A stretch of DNA of 64,000 nucleotides, taken from Bacillus sp. FJAT-22090. GTDB lineage: Bacteria > Bacillota > Bacilli > Bacillales_A > Planococcaceae. Position 1 is the stretch's first letter, and the number at the start of each line of letters is the position of its first letter. The DNA is taken from the NCBI RefSeq assembly GCF_001278755.1, contig NZ_CP012601.1, positions 248,001 to 312,000 on the forward strand. The letters are read 5' to 3'. Below are positions 26,970 through 39,766 of the stretch, in pieces. The notes under the pieces are model-generated. The model was not told the DNA's origin. It saw only the letters and a program-made list of their open reading frames with translations, and did no database searches. The translations under genes were made by a program, and so were the position numbers.

Positions 26970-27689
26970 TTAGATAGATTCAACTTCTATACGTTCTATA
27001 AAGTCTTCTTGTTTCATGATGTAATAAAATTCTACTGTATTTTTTTTTGTGAGTATAGACAGACGCGCTTCAATCTCATGCTTTATCACATTATTCTCTA
27101 ATATGATATCTTTAATACGAATGCTTTCTATATATACCCCATTCTCTTTTAAATATTGATAAACCTTTTCTATATCTTCTTTATTGGGTACTAGTACCTT
27201 CAAAGATAATTCTCTCGATCGTAACCTTTTAGGTCCGATTTTAGTAAGTAGGGGAGGAATCAGTTCTATTCCTATTAATACTATACAAACTGATAAAGCC
27301 GCTTCTATATAAAAACCTGCGCCAACTGCAATACCAATTCCTCCAGCACCCCATATCATTGCAGCAGTAGTTAGTCCAGTAATACTATCGTTTCCTTTTC
27401 TTAAAATAACACCTGCACCTAAAAAACCGATACCACTTACAATTTGTGCTGCAAGACGTAGTGGATCCATTGTGATATTTATTCCATCTCGAGGATTTGC
27501 GGTATAAGCAGATTCAATCGAGATGTAAGTTAAGAGACAACTAAATGTAGCAATAACTATACTAGTTTTTAATCCAATCGGTTTTTTCTTTAATTCCCTT
27601 TCTATACCTATTATTAAACTTAATAATGCTGCCAAACATAATTTTAATATGATTTCCGTGTCTATTAAATAATGCTGAAGAAAATCCAT
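26970..27689 (-). CDS. mgtC: MgtC/SapB family membrane protein
   Basis: A 239-residue protein with an N-terminal MgtC domain of four to five helices. It includes the conserved IGIERELKKKPIGLKTSIV and GIGFLGAGVILRKG. A C-terminal ACT-like soluble domain follows from about residue 150. The ATG at 27689 with GGGGG 8 nt upstream is chosen over an ATG at 27704. Members are linked to magnesium homeostasis or ATPase regulation. The pairing with a cation exporter suggests a metal-homeostasis operon. No magnesium riboswitch was recognised upstream. Confidence 0.85.
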   Translation of the reverse strand: MDFLQHYLIDTEIILKLCLAALLSLIIGIERELKKKPIGLKTSIVIATFSCLLTYISIESAYTANPRDGINITMDPLRLAAQIVSGIGFLGAGVILRKGNDSITGLTTAAMIWGAGGIGIAVGAGFYIEAALSVCIVLIGIELIPPLLTKIGPKRLRSRELSLKVLVPNKEDIEKVYQYLKENGVYIESIRIKDIILENNVIKHEIEARLSILTKKNTVEFYYIMKQEDFIERIEVESI

Positions 27690-27873
27690 TTTTAATTCCC
27701 CCATCTATATATTCTGTATATAATGATATGTAGAGTTTTCTATTTTAGATATACAATACCTTATTCTTATCTCATTAAACGTAATTTGCTATGAACAAGT
27801 AGTGTTAAATAAGGCTCTAACAATAGATAAGAGATTAAATGATAAGAAATTATAACTTTTTTTATAAAAAGGG

Positions 27874-27902
27874 TTGATTTTTGTTTGTTGAATAGATATA
27901 CT
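27874..27902 (+). promoter_or_regulatory. rrn promoter P1
   Basis: TTGATT (27874-27879), 17 bp, TATACT (27897-27902). First of two tandem promoters before the 16S gene. The upstream spacer back to mgtC is AT-rich with no gene. Confidence 0.75.
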
Positions 27903-27957
27903 AATACTTGTCCTTCGGAACGACAGTTAAACAATTTAAATTAATTTTAAAAAGTTG

Positions 27958-27986
27958 TTGACTTCGTAACTGAAAGAAGATATACT
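27958..27986 (+). promoter_or_regulatory. rrn promoter P2
   Basis: TTGACT (27958-27963), 17 bp, TATACT (27981-27986), about 164 bp before the 16S 5' end. Strong sigma-A-type match. Confidence 0.82.
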
Positions 27987-28024
27987 AATAAAGTCGCCTA
28001 AACGAGACGACAACATGAACATTG

Positions 28025-28049
28025 AAAACTGAACATGCAAAACGTTAAG
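28025..28049 (+). other. Left arm of the 16S pre-rRNA processing stalk
   Basis: This 25-nt segment, ending GCAAAACGTTAAG, is complementary (one bulge) to 29742-29765, which begins CTTAACGTTTTGC. Together they enclose the 16S gene and would form the RNase III processing stem. Confidence 0.8.
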
Positions 28050-28150
28050 ACATAGCTTGAGAGACTAACTTCGGTTAGTCGGATAGCAAACAATTTTGAC
28101 ATCATTTAATGATGATGCCAGCAAAACAAAATGAGCTTTTTAAGTTCTCT

Positions 28151-29710
<1,560 letters not shown>

Positions 29711-29741
29711 ATAAACACGGAATACAGATCTTTATCTGTAG

Positions 29742-29765
29742 CTTAACGTTTTGCAGTTCAGTTTT
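29742..29765 (+). other. Right arm of the 16S processing stalk
   Basis: Pairs with 28025-28049 as described there; it lies 36 nt after the mature 16S 3' end. Confidence 0.8.
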
Positions 29766-29799
29766 GAATGTTCATTCATTTGAGCATTTCAAACTTGTT

Positions 29800-29826
29800 C
29801 TTTGAAAACTGGATAAAACGACATTG
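29800..29826 (+). other. Left arm of the 23S processing stalk
   Basis: The segment containing GAAAACTGGATAAAACGACA is complementary to 32978-33002, containing TGTCTTTTATCCAGTTTTGA, flanking the 23S gene. No tRNA gene lies in this 16S-23S spacer. Confidence 0.8.
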
Positions 29827-29910
29827 AAAGCAACAAATTCAAGAAATTCAATTTGTAATCACATTCGTGATTATTTTTTGTGTAGTACTTTTAACTACTA
29901 TATTTGAGGG

Positions 29911-30021
29911 TTTCAAGACACAAGCAGTTCGAGGAAGCGAGTGAGTGAACACCGGAACGTACTAACGTACGTGAGGATGTGAACGAGCGAAGCTGACGAA
30001 GAAATGCGCCGTGTATTGAAA
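29911..30021 (+). repeat. Hairpin repeat element in the 16S-23S spacer
   Basis: A 111-bp element bounded by TTTCAA and TTGAAA, with inner arms ACAC/GTGT, GCA/TGC and TTCG/CGAA and a central CGTAC-TAA-CGTACG hairpin. Its core (CGAGGAAGC, CGTACTAA, AAGCTGACGAA) is shared with the triple tandem repeat at 34579-34950. It ends 9 nt before the 23S 5' end. Confidence 0.82.
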
Positions 30022-30030
30022 GCCGAATTA

Positions 30031-32960
<2,930 letters not shown>

Positions 32961-32977
32961 TATGAATTTGCGAGCAC

Positions 32978-33002
32978 CAATGTCTTTTATCCAGTTTTGA
33001 AA
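32978..33002 (+). other. Right arm of the 23S processing stalk
   Basis: Pairs with 29800-29826. Confidence 0.78.
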
Positions 33003-33082
33003 GAATAAAAATTTTATTAAAAAAACTCTTGTAAAATTCTACAGAGTTGATATAATAAAACTTGTCTTTCAATAATATTCAA

Positions 33083-33199
33083 GTCTAGTGATGATGGCGA
33101 AGAGGTCACACCCGTTCCCATACCGAACACGGAAGTTAAGCTCTTCAGCGCCGATGGTAGTTGGGGGTCTCCCCCTGTGAGAGTAGGACGTCGCTGGGC
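33083..33199 (+). rRNA. rrf: 5S ribosomal RNA
   Basis: About 117 nt with the conserved core GAAGAGGTCACACCCGTTCC and CCGAACACGGAAGTTAAGC. The terminal stem pairs GTCTAGTGA with TCGCTGGGC, with G-U pairs. Ends are approximate. Confidence 0.95.
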
Positions 33200-33243
33200 T
33201 TGCAATAAAAATACATAAGTATTTAACAATTGTATATTACCCA

Positions 33244-33319
33244 GGAGGATTAGCTCAGCTGGGAGAGCATCTGCCTTACAAGCAGAGGGTCGGCGGTTCG
33301 AGCCCGTCATCCTCCACCA
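33244..33319 (+). tRNA. tRNA-Val (TAC)
   Basis: 76 nt with encoded CCA. Anticodon loop CTTACAA. First tRNA after the 5S gene. Confidence 0.97.
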
Positions 33320-33330
33320 TATTATTCTTC

Positions 33331-33406
<76 letters not shown>

Positions 33407-33412
33407 TTTTTA

Positions 33413-33485
33413 GAGCCATTAGCTCAGTTGGTAGAGCATCTGACTTTTAATCAGAGGGTCGTAGGTTCGAATCCTACATGGCTCA
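33413..33485 (+). tRNA. tRNA-Lys (TTT)
   Basis: 73 nt. Anticodon loop CTTTTAA; acceptor GAGCCAT/ATGGCTC. CCA is not encoded (TCA follows the discriminator A). Confidence 0.97.
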
Positions 33486-33509
33486 TCACTTTTTAAGTGA
33501 ATAATGCAT

Positions 33510-33594
33510 GCGGGTGTGGCGGAACTGGCAGACGCACTAGACTTAGGATCTAGCGCCGCAAGGCGTGGGGGTTCGACTCCCTTCACCCGCACCA
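33510..33594 (+). tRNA. tRNA-Leu (TAG)
   Basis: 85 nt with CCA and a long variable arm. Anticodon loop CTTAGGA. Confidence 0.97.
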
Positions 33595-33611
33595 TTTAAT
33601 TTAATAACCGA

Positions 33612-33686
33612 GCGGAAGTAGTTCAGTGGTAGAACACCACCTTGCCAAGGTGGGGGTCGCGAGTTCGAACCTCGTCTTCCGCTCCA
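33612..33686 (+). tRNA. tRNA-Gly (GCC)
   Basis: 75 nt with CCA. Anticodon loop TTGCCAA. Confidence 0.97.
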
Positions 33687-33701
33687 TAGATTCATTTAAG
33701 T

Positions 33702-33790
33702 GCCGGGGTGGCGGAACTGGCAGACGCACAGGACTTAAAATCCTGCGGTAGGTGACTACCGTACCGGTTCGATTCCGGTCCTCGGCACCA
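33702..33790 (+). tRNA. tRNA-Leu (TAA)
   Basis: 89 nt with CCA and a long variable arm. Anticodon loop CTTAAAA. Confidence 0.97.
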
Positions 33791-33810
33791 CTTTTATGAA
33801 AAAGATATAT

Positions 33811-33887
<77 letters not shown>

Positions 33888-33893
33888 TATAGA

Positions 33894-33970
33894 CGGGAAG
33901 TAGCTCAGCTTGGTAGAGCACTTGGTTTGGGACCAAGGGGTCGCAGGTTCGAATCCTGTCTTCCCGACCA
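33894..33970 (+). tRNA. tRNA-Pro (TGG)
   Basis: 77 nt with CCA. Anticodon loop TTTGGGA. Confidence 0.97.
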
Positions 33971-33984
33971 GTATTTATTAGTAT

Positions 33985-34060
33985 GGGGCCTTAGCTCAGC
34001 TGGGAGAGCGCCTGCCTTGCACGCAGGAGGTCAGCGGTTCGATCCCGCTAGGCTCCACCA
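33985..34060 (+). tRNA. tRNA-Ala (TGC)
   Basis: 76 nt with CCA. Anticodon loop CTTGCAC. Confidence 0.97.
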
Positions 34061-34083
34061 TATTATAAAAGATTTAAAAACTT

Positions 34084-34157
34084 GGCGGCGTAGCTCAGCT
34101 GGCTAGAGCATTCGGTTCATACCCGAAAGGTCGTGGGTTCGACTCCCTCTGCCGCCA
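34084..34157 (+). tRNA. tRNA-Met (CAT), elongator
   Basis: 74 nt. Acceptor GGCGGCG/TGCCGCC, anticodon loop TTCATAC. CCA is not encoded. A normal first base pair marks it as the elongator. Confidence 0.93.
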
Positions 34158-34163
34158 TCTTAA

Positions 34164-34240
34164 GGACCTTTAGCTCAGTTGGTTAGAGCAGACGGCTCAT
34201 AACCGTCCGGTCGCAGGTTCGAGTCCTGCAAGGTCCACCA
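34164..34240 (+). tRNA. tRNA-Ile2 (CAT, lysidine-modified)
   Basis: 77 nt with CCA. Anticodon CAT, but the body (GGACCTT acceptor) matches the B. subtilis tRNA that TilS converts to an AUA-reading isoleucine tRNA. Confidence 0.9.
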
Positions 34241-34250
34241 ACAATATTTC

Positions 34251-34343
34251 GGAGGAATACCCAAGTCTGGCTGAAGGGATCGGTCTTGAAAACCGACAGG
34301 CGGGTCAAACCGCGCGGGGGTTCGAATCCCTCTTCCTCCTCCA
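34251..34343 (+). tRNA. tRNA-Ser (TGA)
   Basis: 93 nt with CCA and a long variable arm. Anticodon loop CTTGAAA. Confidence 0.97.
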
Positions 34344-34406
34344 TTTCAAAATTGTTGATGAAAGAATTAATTTCTTCATTCTACAAAACTTAATATATAT
34401 TATTGT

Positions 34407-34483
<77 letters not shown>

Positions 34484-34486
34484 AAT

Positions 34487-34562
34487 GGTCCCGTGGTGTA
34501 GCGGTTAACATGCCTGCCTGTCACGCAGGAGATCGCCGGTTCGATCCCGGTCGGGACCGCCA
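34487..34562 (+). tRNA. tRNA-Asp (GTC)
   Basis: 76 nt with CCA. Anticodon loop CTGTCAC. Followed by the tandem repeat block. Confidence 0.97.
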
Positions 34563-34578
34563 TTTATTATTTAATAAA

Positions 34579-34950
34579 TTAGAGATTTAGGGTAAGCAAG
34601 CAAATCGAGGAAGCAATCGAGTGAAAGAAGAAGCGTACTAAAGTACGTGACTGACTGAACGAGTGAAGCTGACGAAAAGATGAGCAGTTTAGCGTAAATC
34701 AATTAGAGATTTAGGATAAGCAAGCAAATCGAGGAAGCAATCGAGCGAAAGAAGGAACGTACTAAAGTACGTGACTGAATGAGTGAGTGAAGCTGACAAA
34801 GAGTTGCGCAGCTTAGCATAAATCGATTAGAGATTTGGAATAAGCAAGTAGATCGAGGAAGCAATTGAGTGAAGAAAGGCGCGTACTAAAGTACGTAACT
34901 GACTGAACGAATGCAGCTGACGAAGAGATACGTAGTTTAGTGCAAATCGA
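34579..34950 (+). repeat. Three tandem copies of a 124-bp hairpin repeat inside the tRNA cluster
   Basis: Units start at 34579, 34703 and 34827, exactly 124 bp apart. Each has a 117-bp core (34584-34700, 34708-34824, 34832-34948) with pairing ends and a 7-bp linker. All share CGAGGAAGC, GTACTAAAGTACGT and GCTGAC. The ends pair as GATTTA/TAAATC in copies 1 and 2 and GATTTG/CAAATC in copy 3. No credible gene lies here. A diverged fourth copy sits in the 16S-23S spacer. Confidence 0.9.
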
Positions 34951-34954
34951 AGAA

Positions 34955-35030
34955 GGCTCAGTAGCTCAGTCGGTAGAGCAAAGGACTGAAAATCCTTGTG
35001 TCGGCGGTTCGATTCCGTCCTGAGCCACCA
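34955..35030 (+). tRNA. tRNA-Phe (GAA)
   Basis: 76 nt with CCA. Anticodon loop CTGAAAA. Confidence 0.97.
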
Positions 35031-35036
35031 TTTAAT

Positions 35037-35110
35037 GCGGGTGTAGTTTAGTGGTAAAACCTCAGCCTTCCAAGCTGATGATGAGAGTTCGATTCTCTTC
35101 ACCCGCTCCA
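35037..35110 (+). tRNA. tRNA-Gly (TCC)
   Basis: 74 nt with CCA. Anticodon loop CTTCCAA. Confidence 0.97.
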
Positions 35111-35115
35111 ATAAT

Positions 35116-35192
<77 letters not shown>

Positions 35193-35196
35193 TTAT

Positions 35197-35271
35197 TCCG
35201 AAGTAGCTCAGTGGTAGAGCAATCGGCTGTTAACCGATCGGTCGTAGGTTCGAGTCCTACCTTCGGAGCCA
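35197..35271 (+). tRNA. tRNA-Asn (GTT)
   Basis: 75 nt with CCA. Anticodon loop CTGTTAA. Confidence 0.97.
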
Positions 35272-35277
35272 TCATAT

Positions 35278-35368
35278 GGGGAAGTACTCAAGTGGCTGAA
35301 GAGGCGCCCCTGCTAAGGGTGTAGGTCGGGCAACCGGCGCGAGGGTTCAAATCCCTCCTTCTCCGCCA
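35278..35368 (+). tRNA. tRNA-Ser (GCT)
   Basis: 91 nt with CCA and a long variable arm. Anticodon loop CTGCTAA. Confidence 0.96.
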
Positions 35369-35375
35369 TATGTTT

Positions 35376-35447
35376 GGCCCCTTGGTCAAGCGGTTAAGAC
35401 ACCGCCCTTTCACGGCGGTAACACGGGTTCGAATCCCGTAGGGGTCA
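35376..35447 (+). tRNA. tRNA-Glu (TTC)
   Basis: 72 nt. Anticodon loop CTTTCAC; acceptor GGCCCCT/AGGGGTC with one G-U pair. CCA is not encoded. Last gene of the cluster. Confidence 0.96.
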
Positions 35448-35451
35448 TATT

Positions 35452-35487
35452 AAAAAGCATGTTTCCAATTCGGAAGCATGCTTTTTT
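35452..35487 (+). terminator. Terminator of the rrn-tRNA operon
   Basis: AAAAAGCATGTTTCC pairs with GGAAGCATGCTTTTT (one wobble), followed by a T-run. Confidence 0.88.
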
Positions 35488-35595
35488 TGTATATTTTTGT
35501 TTAATAACTATTTCTTTATTCTTTTCTAACTTACACAGAAGAAAATAGGATTCATTTATATCCTTTTTAATTATTTTGTAGTGGGCAATAAAAAA

Positions 35596-35621
35596 GCAAG
35601 GAAGTGTATAAACTTCCTTGC
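35596..35621 (-). terminator. Terminator after menA
   Basis: GCAAGGAAGT/ACTTCCTTGC with a 6-nt loop. On the minus strand it is followed by TTTTTATT. Confidence 0.85.
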
Positions 35622-35636
35622 CTATTTTTGTTTTGC

Positions 35637-36548
35637 TTAGATGAAATAACCTATTAATAAGCCAATTCCAAGTAAGAAAACAAAAATTGTATTTGTAAGT
35701 GCTGTATCTTTCATCGCTAAACCAACTTCAAGTGGGTTTTCTTTCTCTTTAAAAAGTTTTATGGCATGTATTGGTTTCTTCAAACTTAATAGGACTAATA
35801 AAGCCCAAGGAGTAACAACTTGTAAAATAACTAACACAGCAATCCAGAGGTAGGACACAAGAAAGAAAGAAGTTAAAATAGTGATCGCATTTTTTCTTCC
35901 TACGAGGATAGCCATTGTTTTTCTGCCACCTTTTTTGTCTTCAACAATATCTCGAATATTGTTAGATAGCATAATTGCAGCTACAAGCAATGCACTTGGT
36001 ATCGATAATAGGATCGCAGAGTTTGGTACAGAACCTACTTGAATGAAAGTAGATATTAGCACTATTAGCATTCCCATAACAATACCACTAAAAAGTTCTC
36101 CAAATGGGGTGTACGCTATCGGATAAGGTCCGCCAGTATATAAATATCCAATTAGCATACTGATTCCACCAACGACTAGTAACATCCAGGAAGATTCGTA
36201 GCATATATATATACCTAGTAAAGCTGCAAGTCCATATAACATTAATGCAAGTTGCAAAACAGTTTTAGGCTTTACACCATTACGAACAATTGCTCCTCCA
36301 ATCCCGATGGATTCCTCACTGTCTAATCCTCGTACAAAATCATAATATTCGTTAAACATATTGGTAGCAGCCTGTATAAAAAGACAAGCGAATAACATTG
36401 CTAAAAAAATAAGCCAGTTAATATTTGTGTAATAAAGTGCAATCATCGTTCCTAAAAATACAGGAGCAAATGAAGCTGTTAATGTATGGGGTCTTGTTAA
36501 TTTCCACCAAATTCGCCAACCTCTATCGGCTTGAAGTTCATGAGACAT
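35637..36548 (-). CDS. menA: 1,4-dihydroxy-2-naphthoate prenyltransferase MenA
   Basis: A 303-residue UbiA-family membrane prenyltransferase with eight to nine helices. The first Asp-rich motif lies in NMFNEYYDFVRGLD and the second in NNIRDIVEDKKGGRKT. It attaches the polyprenyl chain to dihydroxynaphthoate in menaquinone synthesis. AAAAGGAGAG precedes the ATG. It is divergent from menF, so all steps encoded here share one intergenic control region of about 150 bp. Confidence 0.93.
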   Translation of the reverse strand: MSHELQADRGWRIWWKLTRPHTLTASFAPVFLGTMIALYYTNINWLIFLAMLFACLFIQAATNMFNEYYDFVRGLDSEESIGIGGAIVRNGVKPKTVLQLALMLYGLAALLGIYICYESSWMLLVVGGISMLIGYLYTGGPYPIAYTPFGELFSGIVMGMLIVLISTFIQVGSVPNSAILLSIPSALLVAAIMLSNNIRDIVEDKKGGRKTMAILVGRKNAITILTSFFLVSYLWIAVLVILQVVTPWALLVLLSLKKPIHAIKLFKEKENPLEVGLAMKDTALTNTIFVFLLGIGLLIGYFI

Positions 36549-36702
36549 AGGTTTTTCTCTCCTTTTAAAGAATCAACCTCAATTTTAGCATATATTCATT
36601 GCTAAATGTGTGCCGAAAACGGTAGAAAGTTGTATGATTAAGGGTAGAGTAATTTAATAGATAATGAATGCATCATAAGGTTATTTAACGGAGGTAATAT
36701 TT

Positions 36703-38064
36703 ATGCCGAACACCACCGGTCAACAGAAAACAACATTACGTTTTTATACAGAAACTATCGAAGTATCAAGATTGTCAGCTCATGCTTTTTTCGAGGCGGG
36801 AGATGAAAGCTATAAAGGAAAGCGATTTTTCTGGCAAAATAAAGAGAAGTCTTTTACATTAGTCGGTTTAGGACATGCTCATATACTTACTAATGAACTA
36901 GAAGATACTAGATATACGGATATCGCTACTAAATGGAAAGAGTTATGTGAGACTTCATTAAAAGAGAAAATTGACGTTTCTCCTATTCTATTTGGTGCTT
37001 TCTCTTTTGATCCTAAAAATAACATTTCATCTGAGTGGGATACATTCCCATCTAGTTTTTTTGCTGTTCCAACATTTCAGCTTGTAATTAAAAATGAACA
37101 AGCATTTGTAAGTGTTCATTATATTACAGAGGAAGAAGATAGTATGGAGCCGTTTGAGCGATTACGGATGGAACGTGATGCTTTGATTCATACTGCACAG
37201 GTAAAAGAACTAAAAGTTCATGAAAAACCTCATTTAATTGGACGTGAAGACCGATTAAAAAATGAATATTTGCAAGCTGTAGAGAAAGTAACAAATCAAA
37301 TTCGGAACAACGAAGTTAATAAGGTAGTAATAGGTCGTTCTCTAAAGCTTACCTTTGATAAAAACTTCTCCTCTTCCACAGCAATTTATAATGCATCATT
37401 AGAGCAACCGGAAAGTTATTTATTTGGATTAGAGAAGGATGATAAAATCTTTTTTGGAGCTACACCAGAGAGATTAGTAAAAGTAGAAAGCGGTCACGTA
37501 TTATCAGCAGGACTTGCTGGTTCTGTTAGACGTGGTAAAAATTCGATGGAAGACAAACAACTAGGCGAAGGCTTATTGGCAGATAGCAAAAACCTTGGAG
37601 AACATCAATTTGTTGTTGAGATGATTCGAAAAGTGTTTAATCAATATTGTGAAGATGTTAGGATTCCATCAAGGCCAAAATTAATGAAAATTAGAGATAT
37701 ACAGCACTTATTTACTCCAATTGAAGGGAAAGTAAAAAAAGGAGTATCCCTATTTGAATTTGTTGAGGCGTTGCATCCTACACCTGCATTAGGTGGGGAA
37801 CCTCGAAAAGAGGCAGTAGAAATTATTAGAGAAGCGGAAAAGATGAATCGTGGTTATTACGCAGCACCTATTGGATGGATCAATACAGATGGTGATGGAG
37901 AATTCGCGGTTGGTATCCGATCAGCATTAATAGAAAATGATCAGGCATATCTATTTGCAGGCGGTGGAATTGTTGCAGAGTCATCTTCTATAGAGGAATT
38001 TGAAGAAACTCGTGTGAAGTTTCGACCAATGCTTCGAACACTTGGAGGAAACATGAATGAATAA
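36703..38064 (+). CDS. menF: Isochorismate synthase MenF
   Basis: A 453-residue chorismate-binding enzyme. The C-terminal catalytic domain (about residues 190-445) contains KVVIGRSLKL, LFGLEKDDKIFFGATPERLV, HPTPALGGEPRKEA and RGYYAAPIGW. It converts chorismate to isochorismate, the first committed step of menaquinone synthesis. ACGGAGG precedes the ATG. It overlaps menD by 8 bp. Confidence 0.95.
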   Translation: MPNTTGQQKTTLRFYTETIEVSRLSAHAFFEAGDESYKGKRFFWQNKEKSFTLVGLGHAHILTNELEDTRYTDIATKWKELCETSLKEKIDVSPILFGAFSFDPKNNISSEWDTFPSSFFAVPTFQLVIKNEQAFVSVHYITEEEDSMEPFERLRMERDALIHTAQVKELKVHEKPHLIGREDRLKNEYLQAVEKVTNQIRNNEVNKVVIGRSLKLTFDKNFSSSTAIYNASLEQPESYLFGLEKDDKIFFGATPERLVKVESGHVLSAGLAGSVRRGKNSMEDKQLGEGLLADSKNLGEHQFVVEMIRKVFNQYCEDVRIPSRPKLMKIRDIQHLFTPIEGKVKKGVSLFEFVEALHPTPALGGEPRKEAVEIIREAEKMNRGYYAAPIGWINTDGDGEFAVGIRSALIENDQAYLFAGGGIVAESSSIEEFEETRVKFRPMLRTLGGNMNE

Positions 38065-39766
38065 CAGCAACTATTTAACAGCTTATGTAAATCATTTTGT
38101 AGAAACAGTGAAACAGTCGGGTGTTAAAGACGTTGTTATTTGTCCCGGCTCTAGATCAACTCCGTTGGCATATGGCTTTGCGAAAAGTGAAGGATTTGAG
38201 TTCTATCGTCAAATTGATGAAAGATCTGCTGCATTCTTTGCTTTAGGAATTGCAAAAGCAAAGAAATCCCCAGTCGTATTACTTTGCACATCGGGAACTG
38301 CAGCAGCGAACTTCTTTCCAGCAATTGTGGAAGCTTATTATGCACGAATCCCTTTGTTAGTTATTACAGCTGACAGACCACATGAATTAAGAGAAGTTGG
38401 TGCTCCTCAAGCGATTGATCAAATCCATTTGTTTGGAAAGCATGTGAAATGGACAGTTGACTTTCCGATACCAGAGGCAGATGAAGAAAGTTTACCCTTT
38501 ATCGAACGTCATATTCAACGGGCGATTACTACTTCAAAAGCTTTTCCGATGGGTCCCGTGCATATTAATGTTCCATTTCGTGAGCCACTACTGATTAATA
38601 TGGAGCAGCAACAACCCTTAACTCAGATTAGTCAGTCCGAGGTGGGGCAGCTTGTCCCTAGTCAACAATTTATTTCTTGGTATATAGAGCAGTTGCAAAA
38701 AGAAGACAAAGGATTATTCATTGTTGGTGATTCACTTCCAACAACCGAAGGATTTTGGGAATTTGCTAGAACAGTTCAATGGCCAGTTTTAGCAGATCCG
38801 TTATCTAATTTACGAAGTTCAGTTCCAGAGGATTGTATGCATTTATGTATCGATCAATATGATGCGCTATTAAAGGATAATTCCTTTAAAAAATACGCGG
38901 CACCAAATATAGTCATTCGTTTTGGTGCACAGCCTGTTTCAAAACCATTGACACAATTTTTAAAGGCATGTAAACCAAACGTATTCATCGCAGTAGATGA
39001 AAGTTCTGTTTTCCGCGACTCCCTACATATTGTGACACAGCATGTGCAAGTCGGTGCAGCTACCTTATGGAATCCAATTGAAGAAAAACAAGCTTCTACT
39101 TACTTAAAAGATTGGTCAAAAGCAAATGACATTGCAACAAAACATGTACAAGCTTATTTGGAAACAGAAGAAGACGAAGGTGCACTCGCTGCCACATTGT
39201 TTGAAGTATTATCAGATGGCGATTTTTTATTTGCAAGTAGTAGCATGCCAATTCGAGATGTAGATACCTTTTACAATAAAACAACGAAGGATATTCAAAT
39301 ATATGCAAATAGAGGGACTAACGGGATAGACGGTGTAGTTTCTACTGCTTTAGGGGTATATGCAGCTACTAAACGTCCTGGATATTTGCTAATTGGCGAT
39401 TTAGCTTTTTTACATGATGTAAATGGGTTAATCGTAAGTAGGTTCCAAAAAACGGATCTCACTGTTGTAGTGATGAACAATGATGGGGGAGGTATTTTCT
39501 CTTATTTGCCACAATCAACAGAAACAAATTATTTTGAGCACTTATTTGGAACACCTACGGGTCTTAAATTTTCACATATTGCAGCTATGTATGATGCACA
39601 ATATGATGCTGTACATACAAAAGAAGACTTCCATAAGGTGTTAAGTGAGCAAAAACGAAAAGATATTCGGATTATTGAAGTATTTACAAATCGTCAAGTG
39701 AATACAGAAACACACAGAAAGCTATGGACTGCTATTTCGAAGGAGTTAGACTCAGTTTGGAATTAA
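38057..39766 (+). CDS. menD: SEPHCHC synthase MenD
   Basis: A 569-residue ThDP-dependent enzyme that adds 2-oxoglutarate to isochorismate. The N-terminal part has VKDVVICPGSRSTPLAYGFA and the activating Glu region YRQIDERSAAFFALG. The C-terminal ThDP-binding motif starts at GDLAFLHDVNGL and continues to NNDGGGIFSYLPQ. The start overlaps menF (ATGAATGAATAA), with GGAGG 8 nt upstream. Confidence 0.95.
   Translation: MNNSNYLTAYVNHFVETVKQSGVKDVVICPGSRSTPLAYGFAKSEGFEFYRQIDERSAAFFALGIAKAKKSPVVLLCTSGTAAANFFPAIVEAYYARIPLLVITADRPHELREVGAPQAIDQIHLFGKHVKWTVDFPIPEADEESLPFIERHIQRAITTSKAFPMGPVHINVPFREPLLINMEQQQPLTQISQSEVGQLVPSQQFISWYIEQLQKEDKGLFIVGDSLPTTEGFWEFARTVQWPVLADPLSNLRSSVPEDCMHLCIDQYDALLKDNSFKKYAAPNIVIRFGAQPVSKPLTQFLKACKPNVFIAVDESSVFRDSLHIVTQHVQVGAATLWNPIEEKQASTYLKDWSKANDIATKHVQAYLETEEDEGALAATLFEVLSDGDFLFASSSMPIRDVDTFYNKTTKDIQIYANRGTNGIDGVVSTALGVYAATKRPGYLLIGDLAFLHDVNGLIVSRFQKTDLTVVVMNNDGGGIFSYLPQSTETNYFEHLFGTPTGLKFSHIAAMYDAQYDAVHTKEDFHKVLSEQKRKDIRIIEVFTNRQVNTETHRKLWTAISKELDSVWN

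Noticed and set aside
27705-27873. Magnesium or manganese riboswitch upstream of mgtC
   Set aside because: The AT-rich leader shows short inverted repeats but none of the conserved ykoK or yybP-ykoY motifs.
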